The notes under the pieces: generated by a model | The model's database searches: none | Told to the model about the DNA's origin: nothing | The model's input: the letters and a program-made list of their open reading frames with translations, nothing else | Assembly (NCBI GenBank): GCA_964529285.1 | Contig: CAZGWK010000006.1 | Coordinates: forward strand, 23,198 to 87,197 | DNA length: 64,000 bases | Origin: SURF-21 sp964529285 | GTDB taxonomy: Bacteria > Actinomycetota > Geothermincolia > Geothermincolales > RBG-13-55-18 | Direction: 5' to 3' | Program-made: the position numbers and the translations under genes | Shown here: one piece after another, positions 52,068 to 60,244 of the stretch | Layout: the number at the start of each line of letters is the position of its first letter | Position numbering within the stretch: the stretch's first letter is position 1

Positions 52068-53033
52068 TTAAGCGCCCTTGAGCTCCTTTACCTTCTCCAC
52101 CAGCTTGGGGACTACCTTGAAGAGATCGTCCACTATGCCGTAATCGGCGATCCCGAATATGGGGGCGTCCGGGTCCTTGTTGATGGCCACGATGACCTCG
52201 GCCCCCTTCATGCCGGTCACGTGCTGGAATGCTCCCGAGATACCCACCGCGAGATAGAGCTTGGGCTTGACCGTCTTGCCGGAGATGCCCACCTGGCGGT
52301 CCGAGGGCAGCCAGCCGGCATCCACGACCGCGCGCGAGGCGGCCAGGTCCGCTCCCATGGCCTGGGCGAGTTCCTCCAACACGGGCATGTTCTTGTCCTC
52401 GCGTATCCCGCGCCCGACGCCTACGAGGAGGCTTGACTGCGTGATATCCACCTCGCCCACCTCGGGCTCTACGTACTCGACGAATTTGCGGTAAGCGACT
52501 TCCTCCGCAACCGGGTTGTCCACCTTGAGGACCTCGCCGGACTTGGACGGCTCGTCGGCGGGAAAGGTCGCCTCGCGGATGGTCAGGAGGTATACGCCAG
52601 CGTCCTTCATGTCGAGGTGCGCATCCAGCTTTCCGTTGTAGAACTGGCGCGTCGGCTTGGGCTTGTCGCCGTCCATCTCCAGGGCGGTTACGTCGGTTAC
52701 CAGGGGGGCTGCGAGCTCGACGGCAAGCGCCGGGGCAAGGTCGACACCCTGGGCGGTATTGCCCATGAGCACCACGCCGGGGCCATGCTCCTTGATGAGC
52801 GCCGCGAGGGCTTTCTGGTACAGCTCCGAGTTGTAGTTCTCGAACATGGCGTCGTTGACGTAGAGGACCTTGTCCGCATAACCGGCTGCCTTCTCCGCGA
52901 AGGCGTCAACGTCCTTGCCAAGCAGTACGGCTACCACCGTTCCGCCCAGCTTTCCGGCACCCGAGAGCATCTCCACCGAGACGTCCCGCATCTCGCCGCG
53001 CCGGTGCTCCATGAGTACGAAGATGTCTTTCAT
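52068..53033 (-). CDS. etfA: Electron transfer flavoprotein, alpha subunit
   Basis: 321 residues. N-terminal domain with TAQGVDLAPALAVELAAPLV and the C-terminal FAD domain SLLVGVGRGI, LPSDRQVGISGKTVKP, GISGAFQHVTGMKGAEV and INKDPDAPIFGIADYGIV. With EtfB it collects electrons from acyl-CoA dehydrogenases. It directly abuts etfB and lies 93 bp upstream of hdrA, a gap with a weak promoter-like pair (TTGCCA, 16 bp, TAATCA). Confidence 0.95.
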   Translation of the reverse strand: MKDIFVLMEHRRGEMRDVSVEMLSGAGKLGGTVVAVLLGKDVDAFAEKAAGYADKVLYVNDAMFENYNSELYQKALAALIKEHGPGVVLMGNTAQGVDLAPALAVELAAPLVTDVTALEMDGDKPKPTRQFYNGKLDAHLDMKDAGVYLLTIREATFPADEPSKSGEVLKVDNPVAEEVAYRKFVEYVEPEVGEVDITQSSLLVGVGRGIREDKNMPVLEELAQAMGADLAASRAVVDAGWLPSDRQVGISGKTVKPKLYLAVGISGAFQHVTGMKGAEVIVAINKDPDAPIFGIADYGIVDDLFKVVPKLVEKVKELKGA

Positions 53034-53834
53034 TTATACCAGCCCCTTCTCCTTCAAGATGGCGGCCAACTTCGCCGCGGTCTCGTCCGGTTCGCCCTCC
53101 AGCATCTCGGCCATCTCGCCTACCACCGGCGGCGTGAACTGTTCCAGCACTGCCCAGGATCCTGCTTCTCCCACCTCGGATGTATCCAGTCCCAGGTCGG
53201 CTGCCGACTTCAGGACGATCTCCTTCTTGGCCGCCTGCTTGATGCCCTTGAAAGAAGCGTAGCGAGGTTCGTTGATGCCGGTCTGAATGCCCAGCACGCA
53301 GGGCATGTCTATCTCCAGGAACTCCATGAGGCCGCCTTCCAGCTCCCTTCCGACCTTAGCCTTCTTGCCGGGCTCGAGAATCTCTATGCTCTTGACGTAC
53401 GTAGCGTGGGGCACCCCGAGGAGCTCCGCCAGGGCTACGGGTACCGCGGCATAGCCGTCATCGTCCGTGAGGGCTCCCGCAAAGACGATGTCGTACTCCA
53501 GGTCCTTGATGGCTGCGGACAGGGCTTTCGCGATGGCCAGGGCGTCTCCGCCCTTGAAGGCCTCGTCCTCCAGGCGCATAGCGTCGTCTCCGCCCTTGGC
53601 AAGGGCCATGCGGATGACCTCATCGCTGTCCTTGTCGCCCAAGCTGATCACGGTTACCGTACCCTCGAGGCGCTCCTTTATCTGGATGGCCTCCTCTACC
53701 GCGTAGTTATCGCACTCGTTGATCCCAAAGGATAATCTGCTCCTGTCGATATCCTTTCCGGAGGCATCGATGTGGACCTCGGACTCCGATGTGTCCGGGA
53801 CCCTCTTCACGCATACCACCATGTTCATACGCAT
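53034..53834 (-). CDS. etfB: Electron transfer flavoprotein, beta subunit
   Basis: 266 residues from ATG 53834, with AGAGGTG upstream; a seven-codon longer start at 53855 lacks a ribosome binding site. MVVCVKRVPDTSESEVHID, FGINECDNYAVEEAIQIKE, AGALTDDDGYAAVPVALAEL are typical. Whether the subunit carries a second FAD (bifurcating type) or AMP cannot be decided by eye. It sits between the HdrD-like gene and etfA. Confidence 0.94.
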   Translation of the reverse strand: MRMNMVVCVKRVPDTSESEVHIDASGKDIDRSRLSFGINECDNYAVEEAIQIKERLEGTVTVISLGDKDSDEVIRMALAKGGDDAMRLEDEAFKGGDALAIAKALSAAIKDLEYDIVFAGALTDDDGYAAVPVALAELLGVPHATYVKSIEILEPGKKAKVGRELEGGLMEFLEIDMPCVLGIQTGINEPRYASFKGIKQAAKKEIVLKSAADLGLDTSEVGEAGSWAVLEQFTPPVVGEMAEMLEGEPDETAAKLAAILKEKGLV

Positions 53835-53892
53835 TTCACCTCTTCCCTCGCTCATCCATGTCCCGATATAACAGCGCTCTCGGTCGATCTAT

Positions 53893-55029
53893 CTACAAAG
53901 CCTCAGCCAGGAGCTCGAGGATGTCCATCACCTGCATCTCCTCGTCGACTCCCTTGACCTTGGTGGCGTCCTCCAGTGTCAGCAGGCAGAAGGGACACGC
54001 CACCGCGATGACCTCGGCTCCCATCTCTTTGGCGTCCTCCACCCTGACCTCGGCGAGCCGTTCCTGCTTGGACTCGCTTTCCACCCACATCTTGCCCCCG
54101 CCGCCCTCGCAGCACAGGCTGCGTTCGCGGCAGCGGTCGAACTCGCGGAAATCCACTCCCGGGATACGTGTGATGATGTATCTAGGTTCGTCGTAGATAT
54201 CGTTCTGCTTTCCCAGGAAACAGGGGTCGTGGTAGGTGACAACTTTCGCGACTTTATTGGGCAGCTCCAACTTTCCGTCTTCGAGAAGCTCCGCGATGAA
54301 CTCTGTATAGTGGAGAACCGGATGTTTCAGCCCGTGGTACTCCTTTTTCAGTGTGTTGTAGCAATGCGGGCTGATGGTGACGATGCGGTTGACGTTAAAG
54401 GAGTTGAGCAGCTCCACGTTTTCCTCGTCGCACATCTCGAAGAGGCCTTCCTCGCCCAGCCTGCGTACCTCGCTGCCGCAGCAGCTCTCTTCTTCCCCGA
54501 TGAGGCCGAAGTCCGCTCCGGCGGCATTGAGCACCTTGACCAGCGCCTGGGCCGCCTTCATGACCCGGGGATCGTATGCGTCCGTGCAGCATATGAACAG
54601 CAGCACGTCGGTGGTCTCTTCGGCTTCCGGCTCCAGGATCCGCACGTCCAGGTCGGAAGCCCAGTCCAGCCGCTTGGCGCGCGGCGAACCCCAGGGGTTC
54701 CCATCTTTGAAGATGGACTCCAGGGCATCGCGCACGGTCGGCTGTACCTTGCCCTCCTCGATCTGCAGGCTGCGCAGGCCGATGAGCACCTCCAGCGGCT
54801 CCAGTCCCTTGGGGCAGCGGGCCGCACAGGTGTAACAGGTAGTGCAATCCCAGATCTCTGGTTTCTCCGATATCTCCTCCAGGCGCTCCTCGTTCATGGT
54901 GTCGCTCATGAAACACCTTACCCTGAGATCGGTCCTCAGGGCGACAGGGCAACCACCCGTGCACCTTCCACACTGGATGCATCCGAGGAGGTCGTACTTT
55001 TCGACGAAATCAAGTTCTTCAGCGCACAT
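53893..55029 (-). CDS. HdrD-like (fused HdrC-HdrB) iron-sulfur protein with two CCG domains
   Basis: 378 residues, soluble. Two N-terminal [4Fe-4S] motifs (CIQCGRCTGGCPVAL, CTTCYTCAARCPKGL) equal HdrC. Two CCG domains equal HdrB: FICCTDAYDP/EESCCGSE/SPHC and HDPCFLGKQ/SLCCEGGGGK/ACPFC, the ligand pattern of noncubane clusters. Unlike membrane ETF-menaquinone oxidoreductases it has no membrane segment. First gene of the etf-hdr-flx operon, behind a strong promoter. Confidence 0.9.
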   Translation of the reverse strand: MCAEELDFVEKYDLLGCIQCGRCTGGCPVALRTDLRVRCFMSDTMNEERLEEISEKPEIWDCTTCYTCAARCPKGLEPLEVLIGLRSLQIEEGKVQPTVRDALESIFKDGNPWGSPRAKRLDWASDLDVRILEPEAEETTDVLLFICCTDAYDPRVMKAAQALVKVLNAAGADFGLIGEEESCCGSEVRRLGEEGLFEMCDEENVELLNSFNVNRIVTISPHCYNTLKKEYHGLKHPVLHYTEFIAELLEDGKLELPNKVAKVVTYHDPCFLGKQNDIYDEPRYIITRIPGVDFREFDRCRERSLCCEGGGGKMWVESESKQERLAEVRVEDAKEMGAEVIAVACPFCLLTLEDATKVKGVDEEMQVMDILELLAEAL

Positions 55030-55139
55030 GATTTACCCCGCTCCGTTCCTTTTTTCGTCCAATATAGCTTACCTTACTCTATCTGTAATGCCGGGGTCTG
55101 CCCGTGGATATACAGGGCGTCTCCGGCACGGGCCATCAT

Positions 55140-55169
55140 ATTATATTAGATATTTTTCGCGTCTTTCAA
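55140..55169 (-). promoter_or_regulatory. Promoter of the hdrD-etfBA-hdrA-flx operon
   Basis: Minus strand: TTGAAA (55164-55169), 18-bp spacer, TATAAT (55140-55145), leaving a leader of about 100 nt to the HdrD-like start. The -35 box is 3 bp from the edge of the palindromic repeat at 55173-55262. Confidence 0.75.
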
Positions 55170-55172
55170 GCT

Positions 55173-55262
55173 GGGGTCGTATCTTCTCTCTTCGATCTTC
55201 CCGCAAGAATTGCACGAAGATGGTTTCTGCCGTACAAAACCGAAGAGCGAAGATACGACCCC
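55173..55262. repeat. Palindromic repeat element (GGGGTC head) at the hdr operon promoter
   Basis: Left arm GGGGTCGTATCTTC then TCTCTTCG (55173-55194); right arm 55241-55262 is its reverse complement with one mismatch over 22 bp. Loop of 46 bp. It lies between the mutase small-subunit stop (2 bp away) and the operon promoter, and may also act as terminator for the mutase gene. Confidence 0.85.
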
Positions 55263-55264
55263 AT

Positions 55265-55660
55265 TCAACTTAACTTCTCCTCCAGGAATGCCGCGATCTC
55301 TGCGATGGTGGTGCCGGGGGTAAAAATTGCCGCCACACCCATGCGCTTGAGTTCCTCGGCGTCCTCCTCCGGAATAATGCCACCCCCGAAGACCATTGTC
55401 TCTCCTCCTCCCCTTTCATCGAGTAGCTCCATTACCTTGGGAAAGAGGGTCATATGGGCTCCCGAGAGTATGGAAAGGCCTACGGCATCGACATCCTCCT
55501 GCAGAGCCGCTTCCGCAATCTGCTCGGGTGTCTGGTGAAGCCCGGTATACACTACCTCGAAGCCCGCTTCCGCAAGACCTCGGGCTACGACTCTGGCACC
55601 GCGGTCATGCCCGTCCAGGCCGGGCTTGGCGATGAGAATGCGGCGTTTTTCGAGGTCCAT
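55265..55660 (-). CDS. B12-binding small subunit of acyl-CoA mutase (IcmB/McmA2-like)
   Basis: 131 residues from ATG 55660 with AGGAGAG upstream. Complete cobalamin-binding domain: GLDGHDRGARVVA (DxHxxG, the His ligates cobalt), GLSILSGAHMTLFPKV, and FGGGIIPEEDAEELKRMGV. Size fits a separate small subunit such as IcmB. Its partner is most likely the large subunit at 58078-59718. Both are on the minus strand but are separated by three plus-strand genes. Confidence 0.92.
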   Translation of the reverse strand: MDLEKRRILIAKPGLDGHDRGARVVARGLAEAGFEVVYTGLHQTPEQIAEAALQEDVDAVGLSILSGAHMTLFPKVMELLDERGGGETMVFGGGIIPEEDAEELKRMGVAAIFTPGTTIAEIAAFLEEKLS

Positions 55661-55919
55661 CGTCTCTCCTGGTTTCGATTTAGAGTTCATGGTCGGACCA
55701 ATGAACCTTCACAAGTATATATTAATTGCCGAAAGCCGCAAAGGCCGTGCGCTGCCCGCGTACTCCGCTCCCCCTGCGCAGAAACCCCATGCGGCTTACC
55801 GGGTGCCCGTTCGTAAAGTCGAATACCTCGAGGGGGAGTTCCCGACCTGGTCGGGTTCGTTTTATGCTATCGTTGAAAAGCCCGATCGAGGCACAGCTTT
55901 GCATGCGCAAGGAGGTGAC

Positions 55920-56582
55920 ATGCCTTTTTCTTCGCTCTACGTCGTGCTCGATAACCGAGCCCGGGAGGGTTTCCGCTCCTGCTGGGGGCTTTCATTGCTC
56001 CTGGAAGGCGATACCAACCTGCTCTTCGATGCGGGGCCCAGCGGGGATGACCTCTTGCATAACCTTGCCCTGTTCGGTAAAAACCCCGCGCATATCGATA
56101 TTTTCTTCCTGTCCCATTCCCATGCCGACCATTCCGGTGGACTGCGAGGCCTGCAGGACGCTGGCTTCACGGGGGAGATCATACTCTGCGACAGCATGCC
56201 CCAGGCGGGTACGCCGCTGGCCGGCACGGGCGGGAAGGAGCTGCAACCCCTGGATGGGGACCTCGCCGCCATACGCCTCTCGGCGGGGGGGCTCAAAGAG
56301 CAGTCGCTCCTGGCGGAAACCTCCTCTGGAACCCTTTTGCTGGTGGGGTGTGCCCATCCCGGTCTGGAGAGGATATGGGATGTAGCCTGCAGGAAAGGGG
56401 CCCCTTTTGGAGTGGTCGGCGGCTTTCACGACTCACCCCCCTTCTCATCCCTGGGAGAAGCACGACTACTGGGACCCTGCCACTGCACGCAGATGCGGGA
56501 TGCCTTTCGCGCCGAGTTTCCCTCCTCCTTCAAGGATGTGGCCGCTGGAGACCATATACGCTTTGGCAGTGACGCGTCATGA
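55920..56582 (+). CDS. Metallo-beta-lactamase-fold protein (dihydropterin-phosphate-synthase-like)
   Basis: 220 residues from ATG with AAGGAGGTG 2-5 bp upstream. LSHSHADHSGGL gives the HxHxDH metal motif; LLLVGCAHPGLERI and GFHDSP carry further His. The order resembles the small MBL proteins annotated as 7,8-dihydropterin-6-methyl-4-aminobenzene phosphate synthase-like, but the substrate is uncertain. The stop overlaps the DUF89 start (ATGA). Confidence 0.8.
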   Translation: MPFSSLYVVLDNRAREGFRSCWGLSLLLEGDTNLLFDAGPSGDDLLHNLALFGKNPAHIDIFFLSHSHADHSGGLRGLQDAGFTGEIILCDSMPQAGTPLAGTGGKELQPLDGDLAAIRLSAGGLKEQSLLAETSSGTLLLVGCAHPGLERIWDVACRKGAPFGVVGGFHDSPPFSSLGEARLLGPCHCTQMRDAFRAEFPSSFKDVAAGDHIRFGSDAS

Positions 56583-57466
56583 GGCTGGACGCGGAGTGTT
56601 ACCCATGCATGATGGGACAGGCGTTCAGGGCCGCGCGCCTGAGCGGTCTCACGAATGAAGCGGCACGGCATGCCATGCGCTCTACTGCTTCCATGCTCAG
56701 CGATATCGATCCATCTTTCAGTCCCCCGGAGACCGCTGCTGTCTTCTACGACCACATCAAGGAGCTTTCGGGAGTTGAAGACCCCTTCCTGGAGCTGAAG
56801 AGGAAGAGCAACAGTAAGGCACTGGATCTCCTGCCCGGATTGCGGGAAGAGGCGCAGGTCCAGGCGGATCCCTTTTTCTATGCCCTGCGCGCGGCTATTG
56901 CCGGCAATATTATCGATTTCGGAGCGCGGGCTGAGCCGGGAGACCTCGAGGAGAACCTGGCACGTGTGTTGGAGTCCGACCCATTCATAGACCACGGCGC
57001 CCTCCTGCGCCGGGATCTGCAGAAAGCCTCCCGAGTTCTGTTCATATGCGATAACGCGGGTGAAATAGCTCTAGACCGATTGCTCTGCGAGGTCATCCTC
57101 CAGGAATTCCCCCACCTCGATCTAACCGCTGCGGTGAGAGGCGGGCCGGCCATAAACGACGCGCTGCTGGAAGATGCGGAGGCGGTAGGTCTCGATGACG
57201 TATGTAAGGTAATAACCACGGGCTTGGCCATGGCTGGAGTCAAGCCAGAAATAAGCTCTGCGCTTTTTAGAGAACATTTCCATGCCGCGGACCTGATCGT
57301 GGCCAAGGGCCAGGGAAATTTCGAAACCCTGGACCGCAGGGACGAGAACATCTTCCTTCTCTTTCAGGTAAAATGCGCATGCGTGAGCAACCATCTGGGG
57401 GCGATGGAGGGCTCGGCGGTCATCTGGAGCCTGCGTGAGGGGCGCGGCAAAGCCCCTGCGCCGTAA
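56579..57466 (+). CDS. DUF89/ARMT1-like damage-control phosphatase
   Basis: 295 residues. Family marks: N-terminal AECYPCMMGQAFRAAR with paired Cys, FICDNAGEIALDRLL (metal-binding D-N), GGPAINDAL, and IVAKGQGNFETL. DUF89 proteins are metal-dependent phosphatases that remove damaged phosphometabolites; the archaeal/bacterial subfamily I is less defined. Coupled to the MBL gene, so the two may work on the same pathway. Confidence 0.88.
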   Translation: MRLDAECYPCMMGQAFRAARLSGLTNEAARHAMRSTASMLSDIDPSFSPPETAAVFYDHIKELSGVEDPFLELKRKSNSKALDLLPGLREEAQVQADPFFYALRAAIAGNIIDFGARAEPGDLEENLARVLESDPFIDHGALLRRDLQKASRVLFICDNAGEIALDRLLCEVILQEFPHLDLTAAVRGGPAINDALLEDAEAVGLDDVCKVITTGLAMAGVKPEISSALFREHFHAADLIVAKGQGNFETLDRRDENIFLLFQVKCACVSNHLGAMEGSAVIWSLREGRGKAPAP

Positions 57467-57483
57467 ACGCCCGTGCGTAAGAG

Positions 57484-57512
57484 TTGGAAATAAGTCTGTT
57501 TCCCCGTAGATA
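57484..57512 (+). promoter_or_regulatory. Possible promoter for the PLDc_N/SHOCT gene
   Basis: TTGGAA (57484-57489), 17-bp spacer, TAGATA (57507-57512), about 90 bp before the start codon. Both boxes are 4/6 matches. Confidence 0.4.
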
Positions 57513-57600
57513 TGTCTCTGCGGATGGGTAATAATACTCATGTCGAATAGGGTAAGAACGGCCAAAGTCCAGCATGGGCTGGAAGGAAGGAGGAACGGCG

Positions 57601-57966
57601 ATGTCAGCCGACGGGATATCTTTCTGGGATGTTTTTATTATCCTGCTTATCTGGATACCGCTGGTCATGATATGGGTGTTCGTGCTCATGGACCTTTTCC
57701 GCCGCGAGGATATGAACGGCTGGGTCAAGGCACTGTGGGTATTCGTGATCATCATTCTGCCTTTCTTTGGCCCATTGATCTATCTCATCTTCCGCCCCGT
57801 AACCAAGGCGGATATCGAGATACAGAAGGCATACGCGGAGGAAAGAGACTACGATAAAGCGGCCAACGCGGCCGACAAACTGCATAAGTTGTCCCAGCTG
57901 CGTGATAAAGGCGATATCACCCAGGAGGAGTTCGAGAAACAGAAAGCGAAGCTGCTGAAGGAATAG
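57601..57966 (+). CDS. Small membrane protein, PLDc_N plus SHOCT
   Basis: 121 residues from ATG with GGAAGGAGG upstream. Two membrane segments (about 8-30 and 45-66) with the PLDc_N pattern DLFRRED-GWVKALWVFVI-GPLIYLIF, then a charged linker and a C-terminal SHOCT motif (KLSQLRDKGDITQEEFEKQK). SHOCT segments commonly mediate oligomerisation. Role unknown. Followed by a strong terminator. Confidence 0.85.
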   Translation: MSADGISFWDVFIILLIWIPLVMIWVFVLMDLFRREDMNGWVKALWVFVIIILPFFGPLIYLIFRPVTKADIEIQKAYAEERDYDKAANAADKLHKLSQLRDKGDITQEEFEKQKAKLLKE

Positions 57967-57988
57967 CCGCGCGAGTATTGGCCACGAT

Positions 57989-58014
57989 GGGCCGGGGCTG
58001 CACCCCGGCCCTTT
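57989..58014 (+). terminator. Intrinsic terminator after the PLDc_N/SHOCT gene
   Basis: GGGCCGGGG CTGCA CCCCGGCCC followed by TTTT: 9-bp perfect stem, 5-nt loop. Lies between convergent genes. Confidence 0.9.
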
Positions 58015-58077
58015 TGCTCCCCTCACGTCTCGCGAAAAACAGGGCAAACGGGCGTTTCCGGGGGTGCGGGCACGCAC

Positions 58078-59718
58078 TCAGAAGAGGGCTGTCTCCCTGT
58101 ATTCCCCGAAGACCTTGCGCAGGGTGCCGATGATCTCCCCCTCCGTGCAGTAAGCGCGAGCGCAGGATATGATCAATGGCATGAGGTTGGTATCTCCTCG
58201 TGCCCCCTCTTCGAGGGCGGACAGGCACGCATCCACCTCTGCGGAGGAACGCGAGGAACGCAGCGCCGCCAGCTTTTCGCGCTGCTTTTTCTCCATGCAA
58301 GGGTCTATCCTCAAAAGGTCGATGGAGAGGGTCTCGCTCGCGTTCTGGAAACGGTTCACTCCAACGACTACTTTCTCGCCCCTCTCGATCTCCCTCTGAT
58401 AGCGGTAGGCGGAGTCGGCGATCTCGCGCTGGAAAAAGCCCTGGTCGATGGCGGATAGCACCCCGCCTAATTCATCTATCCTGCGGAAGTATTCCTCCGC
58501 CTGCTCCTCCATGCGGTCCGTCAGGGCCTCCACGAAATAGGAGCCTGCCAGGGGGTCGATCACGTTGGTGACCCCGGACTCGTATGCGATGAGCTGCTGG
58601 GTGCGCAGGGCTATCTCTACCGACTTTTCCGTGGGCAGGGCCAGGGTCTCGTCCATGGAATTGGTATGCAGGCTCTGGGTGCCGCCCAGAACGGCTGATA
58701 ATGCCTGGAAAGCTGTCCTTACGATATTGTTCTCGGGCTGCTGCGCGGTGAGCGAACATCCCGCCGTCTGGGTATGGAAGCGCAGCATCCAGGAGCGTGG
58801 GTCGCGGGCGCCGTATTTCTCGCGCATGTGGCGGGCCCATATGCGCCGGGCGGCGCGGTATTTCGCGATCTCCTCGAAAAAGTCGACGTGGGAGTTTAAG
58901 AAGAAGGAGAGGCGCGGCGCGAAATCGTCCACGTCGAGTCCGGCCTCGATGCCCGCCTCCACGTATGCGAAACCGTCCGCCAGGGTGAAGGCCAGCTCCT
59001 GCAGGGCCGTGGAACCAGCCTCCCTTATGTGGTAACCGGAGATGGAAATGGTGTTCCAGCGGGGTACTTCCTGCGAGCAGAATGCCAGTACGTCAGTGAT
59101 TATGCGCATGGAGGGGCGGGGCGGGAATATCCACGATTTCTGGGCGATATACTCCTTTAAGATATCGTTCTGAATGGTCCCTCCCAGCTCGGAGAAGGAA
59201 GCTCCCTGCTGTTCCCCCACGCAGAGGTAATAGGCCAGGAGTATCGATGCGGGGCCGTTGATGGTCATGGAGGTGGTGATATCCCGCAGCCCTATACCGT
59301 CGAACAGGGCCTCCATGTCGGCGAGCGAGTCTATGGCTACGCCGCAGCGTCCCACCTCGCCCTCGCAACGGGGTTCTTCGGAATCGCGGCCCATGATGGT
59401 AGGCATGTCAAAAGCGACCGAGAGCCCGGTCGTGCCCTGTTCCAGCAGGAATTTATAGCGCAGGTTCGTATCCTCGGCACTGCCGAAACCGGCGAACTGG
59501 CGCATAGTCCACAGCCGTCCACGGTACATGGTGGGCTGTATTCCACGGGTGTATGGATAAAGGCCGGGATAACCCAGGTCCCGCTCGTAATCCAGGCCGG
59601 CTATATCCTGCGGCGTGTACAGCGGCTCCAGGGGCTCGCCGGAGACGGTCGTGAAATCCGTATCGCGCAGGGAAGAAGGGCCGTATTCATCTTCGAGCCA
59701 TCGTTTCTTTCCTTCCAT
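58078..59718 (-). CDS. Acyl-CoA mutase large subunit, isobutyryl-CoA mutase-like (IcmA)
   Basis: 546 residues, the catalytic TIM-barrel part of the methylmalonyl-CoA mutase family (LLEQGTTGLSVAFDMPT, SMTINGPA, SISGYHIREAG with the conserved His). At the two positions that bind the methylmalonyl carboxylate it differs: TMRQFAGF has Phe for Tyr89, and NDILKEYIAQKSW has Gln for Arg207 (Propionibacterium numbering). Phe and Gln are the residues of isobutyryl-CoA mutase. It probably interconverts isobutyryl- and n-butyryl-CoA together with the B12 subunit at 55265-55660. Confidence 0.88.
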   Translation of the reverse strand: MEGKKRWLEDEYGPSSLRDTDFTTVSGEPLEPLYTPQDIAGLDYERDLGYPGLYPYTRGIQPTMYRGRLWTMRQFAGFGSAEDTNLRYKFLLEQGTTGLSVAFDMPTIMGRDSEEPRCEGEVGRCGVAIDSLADMEALFDGIGLRDITTSMTINGPASILLAYYLCVGEQQGASFSELGGTIQNDILKEYIAQKSWIFPPRPSMRIITDVLAFCSQEVPRWNTISISGYHIREAGSTALQELAFTLADGFAYVEAGIEAGLDVDDFAPRLSFFLNSHVDFFEEIAKYRAARRIWARHMREKYGARDPRSWMLRFHTQTAGCSLTAQQPENNIVRTAFQALSAVLGGTQSLHTNSMDETLALPTEKSVEIALRTQQLIAYESGVTNVIDPLAGSYFVEALTDRMEEQAEEYFRRIDELGGVLSAIDQGFFQREIADSAYRYQREIERGEKVVVGVNRFQNASETLSIDLLRIDPCMEKKQREKLAALRSSRSSAEVDACLSALEEGARGDTNLMPLIISCARAYCTEGEIIGTLRKVFGEYRETALF

Positions 59719-59734
59719 ATCCCACCTCGAGGGC

Positions 59735-60244
59735 TTAGTATTCGATACCCTTTCTCATATCCACACCCTTCTGATAGTGGTGCTTTACCTCGCGGACCTC
59801 GCTGACCAGGTCGGCCATGTCCACGATTTCCGGAGCAGCGTACCTTCCCGTGCATACTACCTCCATATCGCCCGGGCAGGAGCGCAGGAAATCCAGCACT
59901 TCCTCGAGCGGCAGGAGCCCGTAGTCAACGGCCACGTTTATCTCGTCCAGTATGAGCATCTGGTACTCGCCTTCCGCCACGATCTTCCTGGCCAGATCGA
60001 AGCCTTCCCTTGCCATGCGCAGGTCTATCTCCTCCGGCTCACCCTTCTTAACGAACTCGTCGCGTCCGGACATGACGATGGTCAACTCGGGCAGGCACCG
60101 CTCGCAGGTCAACAGCTCCCCGTAGGTCCGACCCTTCATGAACTGGACCATGAAGACCTTCATACCGTGCCCTATAGCCCGCAGGGCCTGGCCGAGAGCC
60201 GCGGTGGTCTTTCCCTTGCCGCCCCCCGTGTATACCTGGATCAT
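59735..60244 (-). CDS. cobO: Cob(I)alamin adenosyltransferase (CobA/CobO family)
   Basis: 169 residues of P-loop fold: YTGGGKGKTTAALGQALRA (Walker A), VFMVQFMKG, LILDEINVAVDYGLL and VVCTGRYAAPEIVDMADLVS. It adds the adenosyl group to cob(I)alamin or cob(I)yrinic acid diamide. Located 16 bp upstream of the mutase gene on the same strand, so it supplies coenzyme B12 to that enzyme. Overlaps the zinc-ribbon gene by ATGA. Confidence 0.93.
   Translation of the reverse strand: MIQVYTGGGKGKTTAALGQALRAIGHGMKVFMVQFMKGRTYGELLTCERCLPELTIVMSGRDEFVKKGEPEEIDLRMAREGFDLARKIVAEGEYQMLILDEINVAVDYGLLPLEEVLDFLRSCPGDMEVVCTGRYAAPEIVDMADLVSEVREVKHHYQKGVDMRKGIEY

Noticed and set aside
53893..55029. Membrane ETF:menaquinone oxidoreductase (DUF224 type)
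   Set aside because: The protein starts directly with a ferredoxin cluster and has no membrane segments.
58078..59718. Methylmalonyl-CoA mutase as specific annotation
   Set aside because: The two carboxylate-binding residues are replaced by the isobutyryl-CoA mutase type.
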